In this document: positions 53,792 to 63,567 of the stretch, piece after piece | How the letters are laid out: every line of letters starts with the position of its first letter | How positions within the stretch are numbered: position 1 is the first letter of the stretch | Assembly (NCBI RefSeq): GCF_001625565.1 | Contig: NZ_AUXS01000015.1 | Span: forward strand, 124,001 to 188,000 | Reading direction: 5' to 3' | DNA from: Pseudoalteromonas luteoviolacea NCIMB 1944 | GTDB lineage: Bacteria > Pseudomonadota > Gammaproteobacteria > Enterobacterales > Alteromonadaceae | DNA: 64,000 nucleotides | Program-made: the position numbers and the translations under genes | The notes under the pieces: generated by a model | What the model saw: only the letters and a program-made list of their open reading frames with translations | Told to the model about the DNA's origin: nothing | The model's database searches: none

Positions 53792-56029
53792 ATGAATGCT
53801 CAATCAAACCTATTAAACGATGGACAACAGAAGCAAGTCAAACAGCAAGCGCAGGAAATCGACTTAATGGCGCTTTTAGGTGCCTTGTTAGACCGTAAGC
53901 TATTTATTATTTGTGTCACAACGCTTTTCATGATCATTGGCGTGGCTGTTGCTGTTTTCAGTACTCCTGTTTATCAGGCGACTGCGATGATCCAAGTGGA
54001 AGAAAAAGGCGGTGCAGTCCCTGGATTTGATGAATTAGGCGGTATGTTTGAAAGTACCTCAGCTGCTGTCACTGAAATTGAACTATTAAAGTCTCGCAGC
54101 ATTATTGGTGAGGCTGTTGATAGCCTAAACCTTGACGTTGTCGTAACGCCAAAATTATTCCCAGTGATCGGCGGGCGTTCATTTCGTAAGTTTACGCCAA
54201 TGCAACAAGGTGCTTTAGCTGAACCAAGCTTTGGTGCAGACAGCTACGCATGGGGTGGAGAACAAGTTGATGTATTCAGATTTGAAGTACCTAAAAATGC
54301 AATTGGTGTAGGTTTTACGCTTGTTGCACTTGAGCAACAACAATTCGAACTGCTAAATGGTAGTGAGCAGAGCGTGTTAAAAGGTCGTGTAGGTGAAGAA
54401 GTTACCAATGGCGATTTTTCTTTGACGTTAGAAACTATGATTGCACGACCTGGTACAGAGTTTACGCTAGTAAAACGAGATCGTCTCAATACGATTTTGA
54501 ACTTACAAGCTGCGATTAGTGCTAGTGAAAAAGGAAAAGACTCAGGCATTATCAACCTCAGCTTACAAGACTCAGACGCAACATATGCGGAAACTGTTTT
54601 AAATAAAGTGGCTGCAATCTACGTGCGTCGCAACGTTGAGCGTAATAGTGCCGAAGCGCAAAAATCTTTAGAGTTTTTAGAGTACCAACTTCCACAAGTG
54701 AAGAAGCAGCTCGAGGCTTCTGAGCAGCGTTTTAATGACTATCAAGTTAAACAGCAATCGGTTGATATTTCTCTAGAGACAAAGGGAGTGTTAACTCAGC
54801 TTGTTAAACTTGAAACTCAGTTACAAGAATTAGAACTGAAAAAACTAGAGCTAAGCCGTAAATTTAAACGCAGCCACCCAAGCTATCAGGCTGCAGTAGA
54901 GCAAATTGAGGCTGTTGAGAATCAAAAACGACGTTTGGCAGACGAAGTTCAAGTATTGCCTGAAACGCAACAAGAGCTACTGCGTTTAACTCGAGATGTT
55001 GAAGTTAACAACGAAATCTACACTTTGCTGCTTGCTAAGACGCAAGAGCTGGATATTGTACGTGCGGGTACCGTTGGTAATGTCAGAGTGATAGACATGG
55101 CCGAGGTTAATGTATCAAGACCTGTTAAGCCACAAAAAGTATTTATTGTAATAATGGCGACAATGCTTGGTGGTATGCTTGCTGTAGCTATCGTATTAAT
55201 TCAAAAAGCGATGCACAGAGGTATTGAAGACCCAAGTGAAATTGAAGCACTAGGGCTACCTGTTTATGCAAGTGTTCCTTATTCAGAATATCAAGTTAAA
55301 TTGACTGGCTTTGCAAAGGCTCGAAAAGGTAAGGCTGCCAAAGCGAAATCAATTTTGGCAGTAGATAACCCAGCGGATCTGTCAATCGAAGCATTGAGAA
55401 GTTTGAGAACAAGTTTGCACTTTGCAATGATGGAAGCCAAGAATAATGTAATTGCTATTTCGGGACCAAGTCCGGGCGTAGGTAAGTCATTTATATCCGT
55501 AAATTTGGCGACGGTTTTAGCACAAAGTGATAAAAAGGTGTTGATCATTGATGCTGATATGCGTAAGGGCTATTTGCAAACTCAATTTGGCATCAAATGG
55601 GACAATGGACTGAGTGACTTTTTGTCAGGCCGCATTGACTTGGAGGCTGCAACTAAGAAAACTCAAGTTGAAGGACTTGATATCATGACTCGCGGCCAGA
55701 TCCCACCAAACCCGTCAGAGCTGTTAATGCACGAAAATTTCGTGAAATTAATTGAAAGTGTCAGCGCAAAATATGACTTAGTAATTATTGATACGCCACC
55801 AATTTTGGCTGTAACCGACCCTGCAATAGTAAGTGCTCATGCTGGAAGCACCTTACTTGTAACGCGTTTTGGTCAAAACCATGCTAAAGAGCTTGAGTTA
55901 ACTCGAAATAGGTTCGAACAAAATGGTATTGATGTAAAAGGTGTTGTATTTAATGGCGTAGTCAAAAAAGCAAGTAATGCTTATGGTTATTATGGATACT
56001 ACAACTACGAATATAAATCGGATAAGTAA
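53792..56029 (+). CDS. wzc: Tyrosine autokinase / polysaccharide co-polymerase Wzc
   Basis: A 745-residue inner-membrane BY-kinase controlling polymer length and export with Wza. Wzz-type domain with transmembrane helices near residues 30-55 and 455-475 and a coiled-coil periplasmic section; cytoplasmic kinase with Walker A GPSPGVGKS, Walker A' VLIIDADMRKG and Walker B YDLVIIDTPP; the C-terminal tail NAYGYYGYYNYEY is the tyrosine cluster that is phosphorylated. Start is uncertain: ATG at 53780 is right on the AAGG, so the ATG at 53792 with AAGGA 11 bases upstream is used; an upstream GTG at 53759 is less likely. Confidence 0.94.
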   Translation: MNAQSNLLNDGQQKQVKQQAQEIDLMALLGALLDRKLFIICVTTLFMIIGVAVAVFSTPVYQATAMIQVEEKGGAVPGFDELGGMFESTSAAVTEIELLKSRSIIGEAVDSLNLDVVVTPKLFPVIGGRSFRKFTPMQQGALAEPSFGADSYAWGGEQVDVFRFEVPKNAIGVGFTLVALEQQQFELLNGSEQSVLKGRVGEEVTNGDFSLTLETMIARPGTEFTLVKRDRLNTILNLQAAISASEKGKDSGIINLSLQDSDATYAETVLNKVAAIYVRRNVERNSAEAQKSLEFLEYQLPQVKKQLEASEQRFNDYQVKQQSVDISLETKGVLTQLVKLETQLQELELKKLELSRKFKRSHPSYQAAVEQIEAVENQKRRLADEVQVLPETQQELLRLTRDVEVNNEIYTLLLAKTQELDIVRAGTVGNVRVIDMAEVNVSRPVKPQKVFIVIMATMLGGMLAVAIVLIQKAMHRGIEDPSEIEALGLPVYASVPYSEYQVKLTGFAKARKGKAAKAKSILAVDNPADLSIEALRSLRTSLHFAMMEAKNNVIAISGPSPGVGKSFISVNLATVLAQSDKKVLIIDADMRKGYLQTQFGIKWDNGLSDFLSGRIDLEAATKKTQVEGLDIMTRGQIPPNPSELLMHENFVKLIESVSAKYDLVIIDTPPILAVTDPAIVSAHAGSTLLVTRFGQNHAKELELTRNRFEQNGIDVKGVVFNGVVKKASNAYGYYGYYNYEYKSDK

Positions 56030-56108
56030 TTAGTAAGTCAGCAAGTCAATTACTTTGCTCTGAATAGAAGAAAGATGTTTAAGTTTGTAGCTTACATGGG
56101 AAGTTTTT

Positions 56109-57227
56109 ATGAAAGTGTTAACCGTTTTTGGTACTAGACCGGAAGCAATTAAAATGGCGCCTCTAGTTCATGCATTAGCGAGCGATGAGCGCTTTGAAGC
56201 TAAAGTATGTGTGACTGCGCAGCATAGAGAAATGCTAGATCAGGTATTGGAGTTATTCAAAATAAACCCTGATTATGATTTGGATATCATGCAAGCAGGG
56301 CAAACACTGCCAGAAGTAACTAGTAGAATCCTACTGAATATCACGCCGATCTTGAAAGAGTTTAAGCCTGATGTGGTATTGGTACATGGTGATACGGCAA
56401 CTACGTTTGCAGCGAGTTTAGCTGCCTACTATGAGCAAATCGCGGTTGGCCATGTTGAAGCTGGACTGCGTACTGGCAACATATATTCGCCTTGGCCTGA
56501 GGAAGCAAATAGAAAGCTGACAGGCGCACTTACTCAATTTCACTTTACGCCGACGGCGACATCAAAACAAAATTTGTTGGCGGAAAACTTTAGCGAAGAA
56601 AATATTTACACGACAGGAAATACTGTTATCGATGCGCTATTGATGGTTAAAGAGCAAATAGAGCAAAATGCAGACCTGTCAGATACATTGTCGGCACAGT
56701 TTCCGTTTTTAGATGAAGATAAAAAGTTAATCCTAGTTACAGGACATCGCCGTGAAAGTTTTGGTGGTGGATTTGAGCGTATTTGTGAGGCGTTGGCACG
56801 TACCGCTAAAGCTCACCCTGATGCGCAAATTTTATATCCAGTTCATCTAAACCCAAATGTTCAGGAACCAGTAAACCGCATTTTGAAAAATTTGGACAAT
56901 ATCCATCTAATTGAACCTCAACAGTATTTGCCATTTGTTTATTTGATGAATCGCGCTCATGTCATTCTAACTGACTCGGGCGGCATTCAAGAAGAAGCAC
57001 CTAGTCTTGGAAAGCCCGTACTTGTTATGCGGGAAACGACTGAGCGTCCGGAAGCTGTAGAGGCTGGTACGGTTAAGCTAGTTGGGACTGATGTGGAACT
57101 GATCACGTCATCAATCAATGAGTTACTAACAAACGAGCTAAGCTACGAAAAGATGGCTAGAGCGCATAACCCGTATGGTGATGGAAAAGCATGCCAGCGA
57201 ATTTGCGATGCTTTAGCAAAAGCTTAG
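56109..57227 (+). CDS. wecB: UDP-GlcNAc 2-epimerase (non-hydrolysing) WecB
   Basis: A 372-residue GT-B fold epimerase giving UDP-ManNAc. [42 protein letters not shown] and [17 protein letters not shown] mark the non-hydrolysing WecB type, distinct from the LegG-type enzyme in the left part. It is 80 bases after wzc and 72 before wecC; both small gaps lack terminators, so the genes are likely cotranscribed with wza-wzb-wzc. Confidence 0.94.
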   Translation: MKVLTVFGTRPEAIKMAPLVHALASDERFEAKVCVTAQHREMLDQVLELFKINPDYDLDIMQAGQTLPEVTSRILLNITPILKEFKPDVVLVHGDTATTFAASLAAYYEQIAVGHVEAGLRTGNIYSPWPEEANRKLTGALTQFHFTPTATSKQNLLAENFSEENIYTTGNTVIDALLMVKEQIEQNADLSDTLSAQFPFLDEDKKLILVTGHRRESFGGGFERICEALARTAKAHPDAQILYPVHLNPNVQEPVNRILKNLDNIHLIEPQQYLPFVYLMNRAHVILTDSGGIQEEAPSLGKPVLVMRETTERPEAVEAGTVKLVGTDVELITSSINELLTNELSYEKMARAHNPYGDGKACQRICDALAKA

Positions 57228-57298
57228 TACAGTTTCGTTTTTGCCTTTATTAGATCTAAATATTTAAAATTGAACATTAAACTTGTAAAAGGGATCTC

Positions 57299-58558
57299 AT
57301 GTCTTTGAACACAATCTCTGTAATTGGTCTTGGTTATATAGGTTTGCCAACGGCTGCGATGTTTGCTTCGCGAAAAAAGAAAGTCATAGGTGTTGATGTA
57401 AATCAGCACGCAGTTGACACGATAAACCGAGGGGAGATTCATATTGTAGAGCCAGAGCTCGATATGATTGTTCATGCAGCGGTTACAGAAGGTTATTTGA
57501 CTGCGACGACGTCGGCTCAAGCCGCAGACGCATTTTTAATTGCAGTGCCTACGCCTTTTACAAATAGCAACTCAGAAATACCTGAGCCTGACTTGTCATA
57601 TATCCAAGCTGCAAGTAAAGCTATTGCACCAGTTTTGAAAAAAGGCGATTTGGTCATATTAGAGTCGACTGCGCCTGTAGGTGCCACTGAGCAAATGGCA
57701 GATTGGTTAGCGGAACACCGCCCAGATTTGAGCTTCCCACAACACGCAGGCGAAGCGTCTGATATTCGTGTCGCCCACTGCCCTGAAAGAGTATTGCCAG
57801 GACATGTTGTTCGCGAGTTAGTTAAAAATGACCGCGTAATTGGCGGCATGACGCCGAAGTGTTCGGCCTTAGCAATTGAGTTATATGAGACTTTTGTTGA
57901 GGGTGAGTGTGTAACAACAAATGCACGCACTGCGGAAATGGCAAAACTCACGGAAAACTCGTGTCGTGATGTTCAGATCGCATTTGCCAATGAATTATCA
58001 GTGATTTGTGACAAGCTAGATATCGACGTTTGGGAGTTAATTTCACTTGCAAACCGCCACCCGCGAATAAACATCCTTAATCCAGGACCGGGTGTTGGTG
58101 GTCACTGTATCGCGGTTGATCCATGGTTCATCGTTTCAAAAACACCTGATGAAGCGAAGCTGATTCAAACAGCTCGCCAGGTGAATGATGCAAAACCTGA
58201 GTGGGTCATCGATAAAGTAAAAATGGAAATTGCAGATCTATTGTTAAATGAACCAGACAAAGCTTCTCGAGATATTACAATCGCATGTTTTGGCCTGACA
58301 TTTAAACCTGACATTGATGATTTAAGAGAAAGCCCTGCGTTAGAAATTACGAAACGGGTTGCTGACATTCATAGCGGTAGAGTTGTTGCTGTTGAGCCTA
58401 ATATAGATACGTTGCCTACAAGCTGTAAGGGAATAGAGATGTTAGAGTTTGAACAGGCCATTGATGAAGCTGATATATACGTTTTATTAGTTGATCATAA
58501 AGAGTTTAAGAATAGAAGCGTCAAGGGACGTGTAATAGATACAAAAGGGGCTTGGTAA
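57299..58558 (+). CDS. wecC: UDP-ManNAc dehydrogenase WecC
   Basis: A 419-residue NAD-dependent dehydrogenase oxidising UDP-ManNAc to UDP-ManNAcA. VIGLGYIGLPTAAMFA is the NAD loop, VGATEQMADWL and AHCPERVLPG follow, and the catalytic cysteine lies in GVGGHCIAVDPWF. The sequence is distinct from the Ugd encoded at the other side of wza. It is directly followed by rffG without a gap. Confidence 0.94.
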   Translation: MSLNTISVIGLGYIGLPTAAMFASRKKKVIGVDVNQHAVDTINRGEIHIVEPELDMIVHAAVTEGYLTATTSAQAADAFLIAVPTPFTNSNSEIPEPDLSYIQAASKAIAPVLKKGDLVILESTAPVGATEQMADWLAEHRPDLSFPQHAGEASDIRVAHCPERVLPGHVVRELVKNDRVIGGMTPKCSALAIELYETFVEGECVTTNARTAEMAKLTENSCRDVQIAFANELSVICDKLDIDVWELISLANRHPRINILNPGPGVGGHCIAVDPWFIVSKTPDEAKLIQTARQVNDAKPEWVIDKVKMEIADLLLNEPDKASRDITIACFGLTFKPDIDDLRESPALEITKRVADIHSGRVVAVEPNIDTLPTSCKGIEMLEFEQAIDEADIYVLLVDHKEFKNRSVKGRVIDTKGAW

Positions 58559-59626
58559 ATGAAATACCTTGTAACTGGAGGCGCTGGCTTTATTGGTTCA
58601 GCTGTGGTTCGACATATTATTAATAGCACTGAACATTCAGTAGTTGTTGTAGACAAGCTAACTTATGCAGGTAATTTAAATTCGTTAGCTGATGTGTCTG
58701 AGAATGAACGTTTTGCTTTTGTTAAAGCTGATATATGTGACCAAGAACATATAACACAAGTCTTTTCAGAACATAAGCCTGACATTGTGATGCACCTAGC
58801 CGCTGAGTCACATGTAGATAGATCTATTGATGGACCAGCAGAGTTCATTCAAACAAATATTTTTGGTACATACGTAATGTTAGACGTTGCACGTAAGTAC
58901 TTTAATGGCTTAGAAGAAGCACAAAAGCGCGCATTTAGATTTCATCATATTTCTACTGATGAGGTCTATGGTGATCTGGATGGGACGGATGATTTGTTTA
59001 CCGAAGAAACATCGTATTCTCCAAGCAGCCCTTATTCAGCATCGAAAGCTTCTAGCGACCACTTGGTTAGAGCTTGGAACAGAACGTATGGTTTACCTGT
59101 TGTAGTGACAAACTGCTCAAATAACTATGGGCCATATCACTTCCCTGAAAAATTAATCCCGCTAATGATCCTCAATGCACTAGAGGGCAAAGCGCTGCCA
59201 GTTTATGGTAACGGTGAGCAAATTAGAGATTGGTTGTATGTTGAAGATCACGCCGAAGCGCTATTCCTGGTCGCGACCAACGGCAAAATTGGTGAAACAT
59301 ATAACATCGGCGGACACAATGAAGTTGCAAATATTCAAGTGGTTAGAACTATATGTGGCCTACTTGAGGAAATCAGACCTGAAAAACCGGCAGGCGTTGA
59401 AAACTATGCCGATTTAATCGAGTTTGTAACAGATAGACCTGGGCATGACGTTCGTTATGCGATCGATGCTGCAAAAATAGAAAAAGATTTAGGCTGGACG
59501 CCAAAAGAGACTTTTGAGACCGGCCTGAGAAAAACAGTTGAATGGTATTTAGCCAATGAAAGCTGGTGGACATCTGTATTAGATGGTTCATATGCACGCC
59601 AACGACTTGGAAATGAAAACTCTTAA
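58559..59626 (+). CDS. rffG: dTDP-glucose 4,6-dehydratase RffG/RmlB
   Basis: A 355-residue extended SDR enzyme making dTDP-4-keto-6-deoxyglucose. [14 protein letters not shown] at the N-terminus binds [27 protein letters not shown] and the YSASK catalytic motif follow. No RmlC or RmlD gene is nearby, so the product should go to the aminotransferase WecE rather than to rhamnose. Named rffG on that ground; rmlB is equally valid from the sequence alone. Confidence 0.93.
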   Translation: MKYLVTGGAGFIGSAVVRHIINSTEHSVVVVDKLTYAGNLNSLADVSENERFAFVKADICDQEHITQVFSEHKPDIVMHLAAESHVDRSIDGPAEFIQTNIFGTYVMLDVARKYFNGLEEAQKRAFRFHHISTDEVYGDLDGTDDLFTEETSYSPSSPYSASKASSDHLVRAWNRTYGLPVVVTNCSNNYGPYHFPEKLIPLMILNALEGKALPVYGNGEQIRDWLYVEDHAEALFLVATNGKIGETYNIGGHNEVANIQVVRTICGLLEEIRPEKPAGVENYADLIEFVTDRPGHDVRYAIDAAKIEKDLGWTPKETFETGLRKTVEWYLANESWWTSVLDGSYARQRLGNENS

Positions 59627-59638
59627 AAAGGAAATACG

Positions 59639-60508
59639 ATGAAAGGTATTGTACTCGCTGGTGGCTCAGGTACTCGGCTTTACCCAATCACAAAAGGTGT
59701 CTCTAAGCAGCTTTTGCCAATTTATGATAAACCAATGATTTACTATCCGTTATCGGTATTAATGTTGGCCAATATTAAAGATATCTTGATCATTACTACA
59801 GAAGAAGATCAAGCAAGCTTTAAGCGTTTGTTGGGAAATGGTGAAGATTTCGGATTGAATTTAGAGTTTGCTATTCAAGAGAAACCAGAAGGCTTAGCTC
59901 AAGCGTTTATTATCGGTGAAGAGTTCATTGGTGATGATGACGTTTGTATGGTGCTAGGTGACAATATTTTCTATGGCGCAACATTCACACCTAAGCTTTT
60001 AGCAGCTGCGCAGTCAGTACAAGAAGAGCGAGGTGCAGTGCTATTTGGCTATGAGGTGAACGATCCTGAGCGCTTTGGTGTTATAGAGTTTGATGACTCC
60101 AACAAAGTGATTTCTATTGAAGAAAAACCACAGGCACCTAAATCTAACTTTGCCGCAACAGGACTCTATTTCTATGACAGCTCAGTGGTAGAAAAAGCTA
60201 AGTCGTTGACTCCGTCAGCACGTGGAGAGTTAGAGATCACCTGTTTGAATAATCTCTATCTAGAAGAACAAGCTTTGAGTGTTGAGCTACTAGGGCGAGG
60301 TTTTGCTTGGTTAGACACGGGCACACACGAGTCGCTAATGGAAGCCTCTCAATTCGTACATACAGTAGAGAAAAGGCAAGGTTATAAAATCGCATGTCTA
60401 GAAGAGATTGCATATAACCAAGGCTGGATCTCGCAAGAAAAATACGAAGAAGCTATCAAGCTGTACTCTAAAAACGGTTACGGTGCATACCTGAAGAGAG
60501 CTATCTAG
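59639..60508 (+). CDS. rffH: Glucose-1-phosphate thymidylyltransferase RffH/RmlA
   Basis: A 289-residue nucleotidyltransferase making dTDP-glucose. [49 protein letters not shown] and [13 protein letters not shown] are the family blocks. It lies 12 bases after rffG with AAAGGA before the ATG, and provides its substrate. Feedback inhibition by dTDP-sugars is usual for this family. Confidence 0.94.
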   Translation: MKGIVLAGGSGTRLYPITKGVSKQLLPIYDKPMIYYPLSVLMLANIKDILIITTEEDQASFKRLLGNGEDFGLNLEFAIQEKPEGLAQAFIIGEEFIGDDDVCMVLGDNIFYGATFTPKLLAAAQSVQEERGAVLFGYEVNDPERFGVIEFDDSNKVISIEEKPQAPKSNFAATGLYFYDSSVVEKAKSLTPSARGELEITCLNNLYLEEQALSVELLGRGFAWLDTGTHESLMEASQFVHTVEKRQGYKIACLEEIAYNQGWISQEKYEEAIKLYSKNGYGAYLKRAI

Positions 60509-60514
60509 TTAGGT

Positions 60515-61570
60515 ATGAAGATACTTCATGTCAGTCATGCAAGCCGGTTTTACGAAGATTTTATTGATTTAAACTCGCATTTCGATGGCTTGCATGAGCA
60601 TAGCTATTTTTTATTTGGTGGTTCTGCGAAAGAGTCAGTAATAAATAATAGCAACGTACATATCGTCAATAAGAGTGCAAAAAGCTACTTGTGTGGCTAT
60701 GCAGCGCTGCTAAAACGTTTGTTTACTGCAGATAAAGTCATGCTGCATGGACTGTTTGATAATCGGCTTTTGATGTTGCTGAGCGCTATGCCATGGCTTT
60801 TAAAAAAGTGCACGTGGTTTCTTTGGGGCGGTGATTTGTACGTTTACAAAGAGCGTAAGCAAAATGCATTCAACGAATTTTTTCGTAAAAGAGTAATAAA
60901 AAAGCTTGGTAATATAGCAACTTACGTTAAAGGTGACTATCAATTAGCTCAGCAATGGTACCAGACTGAAGCTGAATATATGCCCTGCTTACTATATCCA
61001 AGCAACATCATAGTTGGTGATCCAAATGTGCATTCTATAAGCAAGCCAGCTGATAGTGAAAAGAAGGTGTTGGTTGTCGGTAATTCAGCTGATCCTCAAA
61101 ACAATCACTTAGAACTATTGCAAGTTCTCAGGGAATGGAAGGGGGCCATTGGCAAGCTGTATTTACCTTTGTCTTATGGTGACAATAAGTATGCTGGTCA
61201 GGTAATCGAACAATATAAAAAAGAATTTGGAGAAGATGTAATCACTCCGATTTTGGATTACTTACCGCTGCAAGAATATTTAGCCATGATTGCTGAAGCA
61301 GATATTGCAGTATATGGCCATCGTAGGCAACAAGCTATGGGCAATACACTGCAATTATTGAGCAAGGGAAAAACGGTATATTTGCGTGGAGATGTAACCC
61401 AATGGGCATATTTCGATTCTGTTGGTATAACGGTTAAAGATATCAACAAAGTCGACGAAAATAACTTGATGCTCAGTGCGGATCAAGCTTCGATGAATAT
61501 CGAAAAATTACATCAAATTCACCATAAAGACGTTTACCTCCAACAACTACAGACAATTTATTCGGAGTAG
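60515..61570 (+). CDS. wecF: GT56 Fuc4NAc transferase, WecF-like
   Basis: A 351-residue member of GT56 (TDP-Fuc4NAc:lipid II transferase). LHVSHASRFYEDFIDLN at the N-terminus, FLWGGDLYVYK, LVVGNSADPQNNHLELL and GHRRQQAMGNTLQLLSKG are the blocks of WecF. In enteric bacteria it adds Fuc4NAc, the third sugar of enterobacterial common antigen, to the GlcNAc-ManNAcA lipid. Here the donor may carry a different N4 group, since WecD is absent and a formyltransferase-like gene follows. It begins six bases after rffH. Confidence 0.85.
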   Translation: MKILHVSHASRFYEDFIDLNSHFDGLHEHSYFLFGGSAKESVINNSNVHIVNKSAKSYLCGYAALLKRLFTADKVMLHGLFDNRLLMLLSAMPWLLKKCTWFLWGGDLYVYKERKQNAFNEFFRKRVIKKLGNIATYVKGDYQLAQQWYQTEAEYMPCLLYPSNIIVGDPNVHSISKPADSEKKVLVVGNSADPQNNHLELLQVLREWKGAIGKLYLPLSYGDNKYAGQVIEQYKKEFGEDVITPILDYLPLQEYLAMIAEADIAVYGHRRQQAMGNTLQLLSKGKTVYLRGDVTQWAYFDSVGITVKDINKVDENNLMLSADQASMNIEKLHQIHHKDVYLQQLQTIYSE

Positions 61571-62440
61571 ATGATAATGTTTAGGCTTTGTGTTCAGGGT
61601 CAAAAAGGGCTGGAGTCTCTAAAGGGATTCCACTCTGTTTTGGGGAATGAAGGGATTATTGTCTCGATAGGGAAAGATGCCAATGTAGTGAATGACTTTA
61701 GCTCTGAAATTCAAACATATTGTGAGTCAAATGAGATAAAAACGTTTGATAAAAGTATGGGGTTAGAAGCTATTTCTTACACTGTAGCAGTTGGTTGGCA
61801 AAGGATCATAAATGATGTGCCAATGGACAGTATCATTGTAATGCACGACTCAATCTTACCGAGATATCGTGGATTTAACCCACTTGTATCTGCGCTACTA
61901 AACGGTGATGAACAAGTCGGAGTAACGGCGATAATTGCAGAGGAAACTTATGATACCGGGCCCATCGTGGCTCAGGAAATTGCGGATGTTTCTTACCCGA
62001 TTAAAATATCTAACGCCATTGAGCTGGTTTCTGGCTTATATAAAAGCCTGTCGGTTAAAGTCGCAAATGCAATTGCCGATGGTAAATTGACTACTTCGGT
62101 ACAGGATGAATCAAAAGCAACCTACAGCCTGTGGCGCGACAATGAAGATTACTTTATCGATTTCTCTTTGAGTGCAGAACAGATACAGAGACATGTCAAC
62201 TCTGTTGGTGCGCCGTATATGGGAGCGCAAGCGTATCTAAACGACGAACATGTCTTTATTGATGAAGTAGAAGTTGTTGAAGACGTGCATATAGAAAACA
62301 GAGCTATCGGCAAGGTTATCTTTTTGAAAGATCAAATTGCGACAATAGTTTGTGGTAAAGGCTTAATAAAAATTCTATCGATGCGCGATAGTCAGGGCCA
62401 AGCGATTAGAGTAAATAAATTTAGAAGTAGGTTTAAATAG
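61571..62440 (+). CDS. Formyltransferase-fold protein in place of WecD
   Basis: A 289-residue protein of the methionyl-tRNA/sugar formyltransferase fold. Conserved blocks are AVGWQRII, MHDSILPRYRGFNPL and EETYDTGPIV. Catalytic His92 and Asp128 keep the normal 36-residue spacing, but the Asn of the N-x-H triad is Val90, so activity may be altered. The C-terminal part (about 205-289) looks like a formyltransferase C-terminal domain. Between WecF and WecE it most likely modifies dTDP-Fuc4N at N4. The start is the first of two close ATGs (MIMFRL); it shares one base with wecE. Confidence 0.72.
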   Translation: MIMFRLCVQGQKGLESLKGFHSVLGNEGIIVSIGKDANVVNDFSSEIQTYCESNEIKTFDKSMGLEAISYTVAVGWQRIINDVPMDSIIVMHDSILPRYRGFNPLVSALLNGDEQVGVTAIIAEETYDTGPIVAQEIADVSYPIKISNAIELVSGLYKSLSVKVANAIADGKLTTSVQDESKATYSLWRDNEDYFIDFSLSAEQIQRHVNSVGAPYMGAQAYLNDEHVFIDEVEVVEDVHIENRAIGKVIFLKDQIATIVCGKGLIKILSMRDSQGQAIRVNKFRSRFK

Positions 62441-63567
62441 TGATTGAATTTAATATCCCTTACGTCGGCCCTAAAGCGGGCGAGTATCAGTTAGATACAT
62501 TAAAAAGAAAAAAGTTAAGCGGTGACGGTTATTACACACACGCTTGTTCATCATTTTTTGAAAACCATTATGGTATTAATAAAAGCCTATTGACAACGTC
62601 ATGCACCGACTCATTAGAGATGGCGGCTATACTTCTGAATATTCAGCCTGGTGATGAAGTTATTGTGCCTTCATATACTTTTGTTTCCACAGCGAATGCA
62701 TTTGCATTACGTGGTGCAAAACTGGTTTTTGCCGATAGTAGCGCGGAAAACCCAAACATTTGCCCTAAGAGCATTGCGTCTGCAATTACTGAAAAAACCA
62801 AGGCTATCGTGATCGTACACTATGCGGGTATCGCCTGTGATATGGATGAGATCTTATCTGTGGCCAATGGCATTCCGGTTGTAGAAGATGCGGCTCAAGC
62901 AATTGACTCATATCACAATGGTAAACTGCTAGGTACTCTTGGTGTATTCGGTACCTATTCGTTCCACGAAACTAAAAATATTATTAGTGGCGAAGGTGGA
63001 CTGTTACTGGTAAATGATGATGAGTATTCAGACCGCTCTGAAATCATCCGCGAGAAAGGAACCAATAGAAAGCAGTTCTTTAAAGGCGAAGTAGATAAAT
63101 ATGGTTGGGTTGATATCGGCTCATCATTTTTACCGTCTGAATTGAATGCGGCATTGCTATTTTCTCAGCTGGAAGAGTTGGACACGATTCAGGCGCGCAG
63201 AATTGAAATTTGGGAAAAGTACCAAGAAGGCTTTAACAGTCTAGGTGAACAGGGTGTTGTTGGGCTGCCATACTTGCCGAGTTATGCGACCAATAATGCG
63301 CACATGTTTTATCTATTATGTAACTCGTTGGAAGAGCGTGATAACTTGATTGCGTTTTGTAAATCAAACGGGGTTAAAATCGTATTCCACTATTCTTCTT
63401 TACATAAAAGTGATTACTTTAGTGCGAAACATGATGGGCGCGAATTACCAAACTCCGATCGCTATACGGATGTGTTAGTCAGACTCCCGTTATATCCAGA
63501 TCTAGATAACTCAGAAGTGGAAAAAGTAATTGCTACGATTAAGGAATTTTATTTAAAGAGTTTGTAA
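62440..63567 (+). CDS. wecE: dTDP-4-keto-6-deoxyglucose aminotransferase WecE
   Basis: A 375-residue DegT/DnrJ aminotransferase with high similarity to E. coli WecE: LTTSCTDSLEMAAILL, GDEVIVPSYTFVSTANAF, YSFHETKNI with PLP lysine K179, EIIREKGTNRKQFFKGEVDK and NAHMFYLL. It makes dTDP-Fuc4N from the product of RffG. VioA, which makes the Qui4N epimer, is related, but the match is closest to WecE. GTG start overlapping the previous stop by one base, and one-base overlap with the next gene. Confidence 0.87.
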   Translation: MIEFNIPYVGPKAGEYQLDTLKRKKLSGDGYYTHACSSFFENHYGINKSLLTTSCTDSLEMAAILLNIQPGDEVIVPSYTFVSTANAFALRGAKLVFADSSAENPNICPKSIASAITEKTKAIVIVHYAGIACDMDEILSVANGIPVVEDAAQAIDSYHNGKLLGTLGVFGTYSFHETKNIISGEGGLLLVNDDEYSDRSEIIREKGTNRKQFFKGEVDKYGWVDIGSSFLPSELNAALLFSQLEELDTIQARRIEIWEKYQEGFNSLGEQGVVGLPYLPSYATNNAHMFYLLCNSLEERDNLIAFCKSNGVKIVFHYSSLHKSDYFSAKHDGRELPNSDRYTDVLVRLPLYPDLDNSEVEKVIATIKEFYLKSL

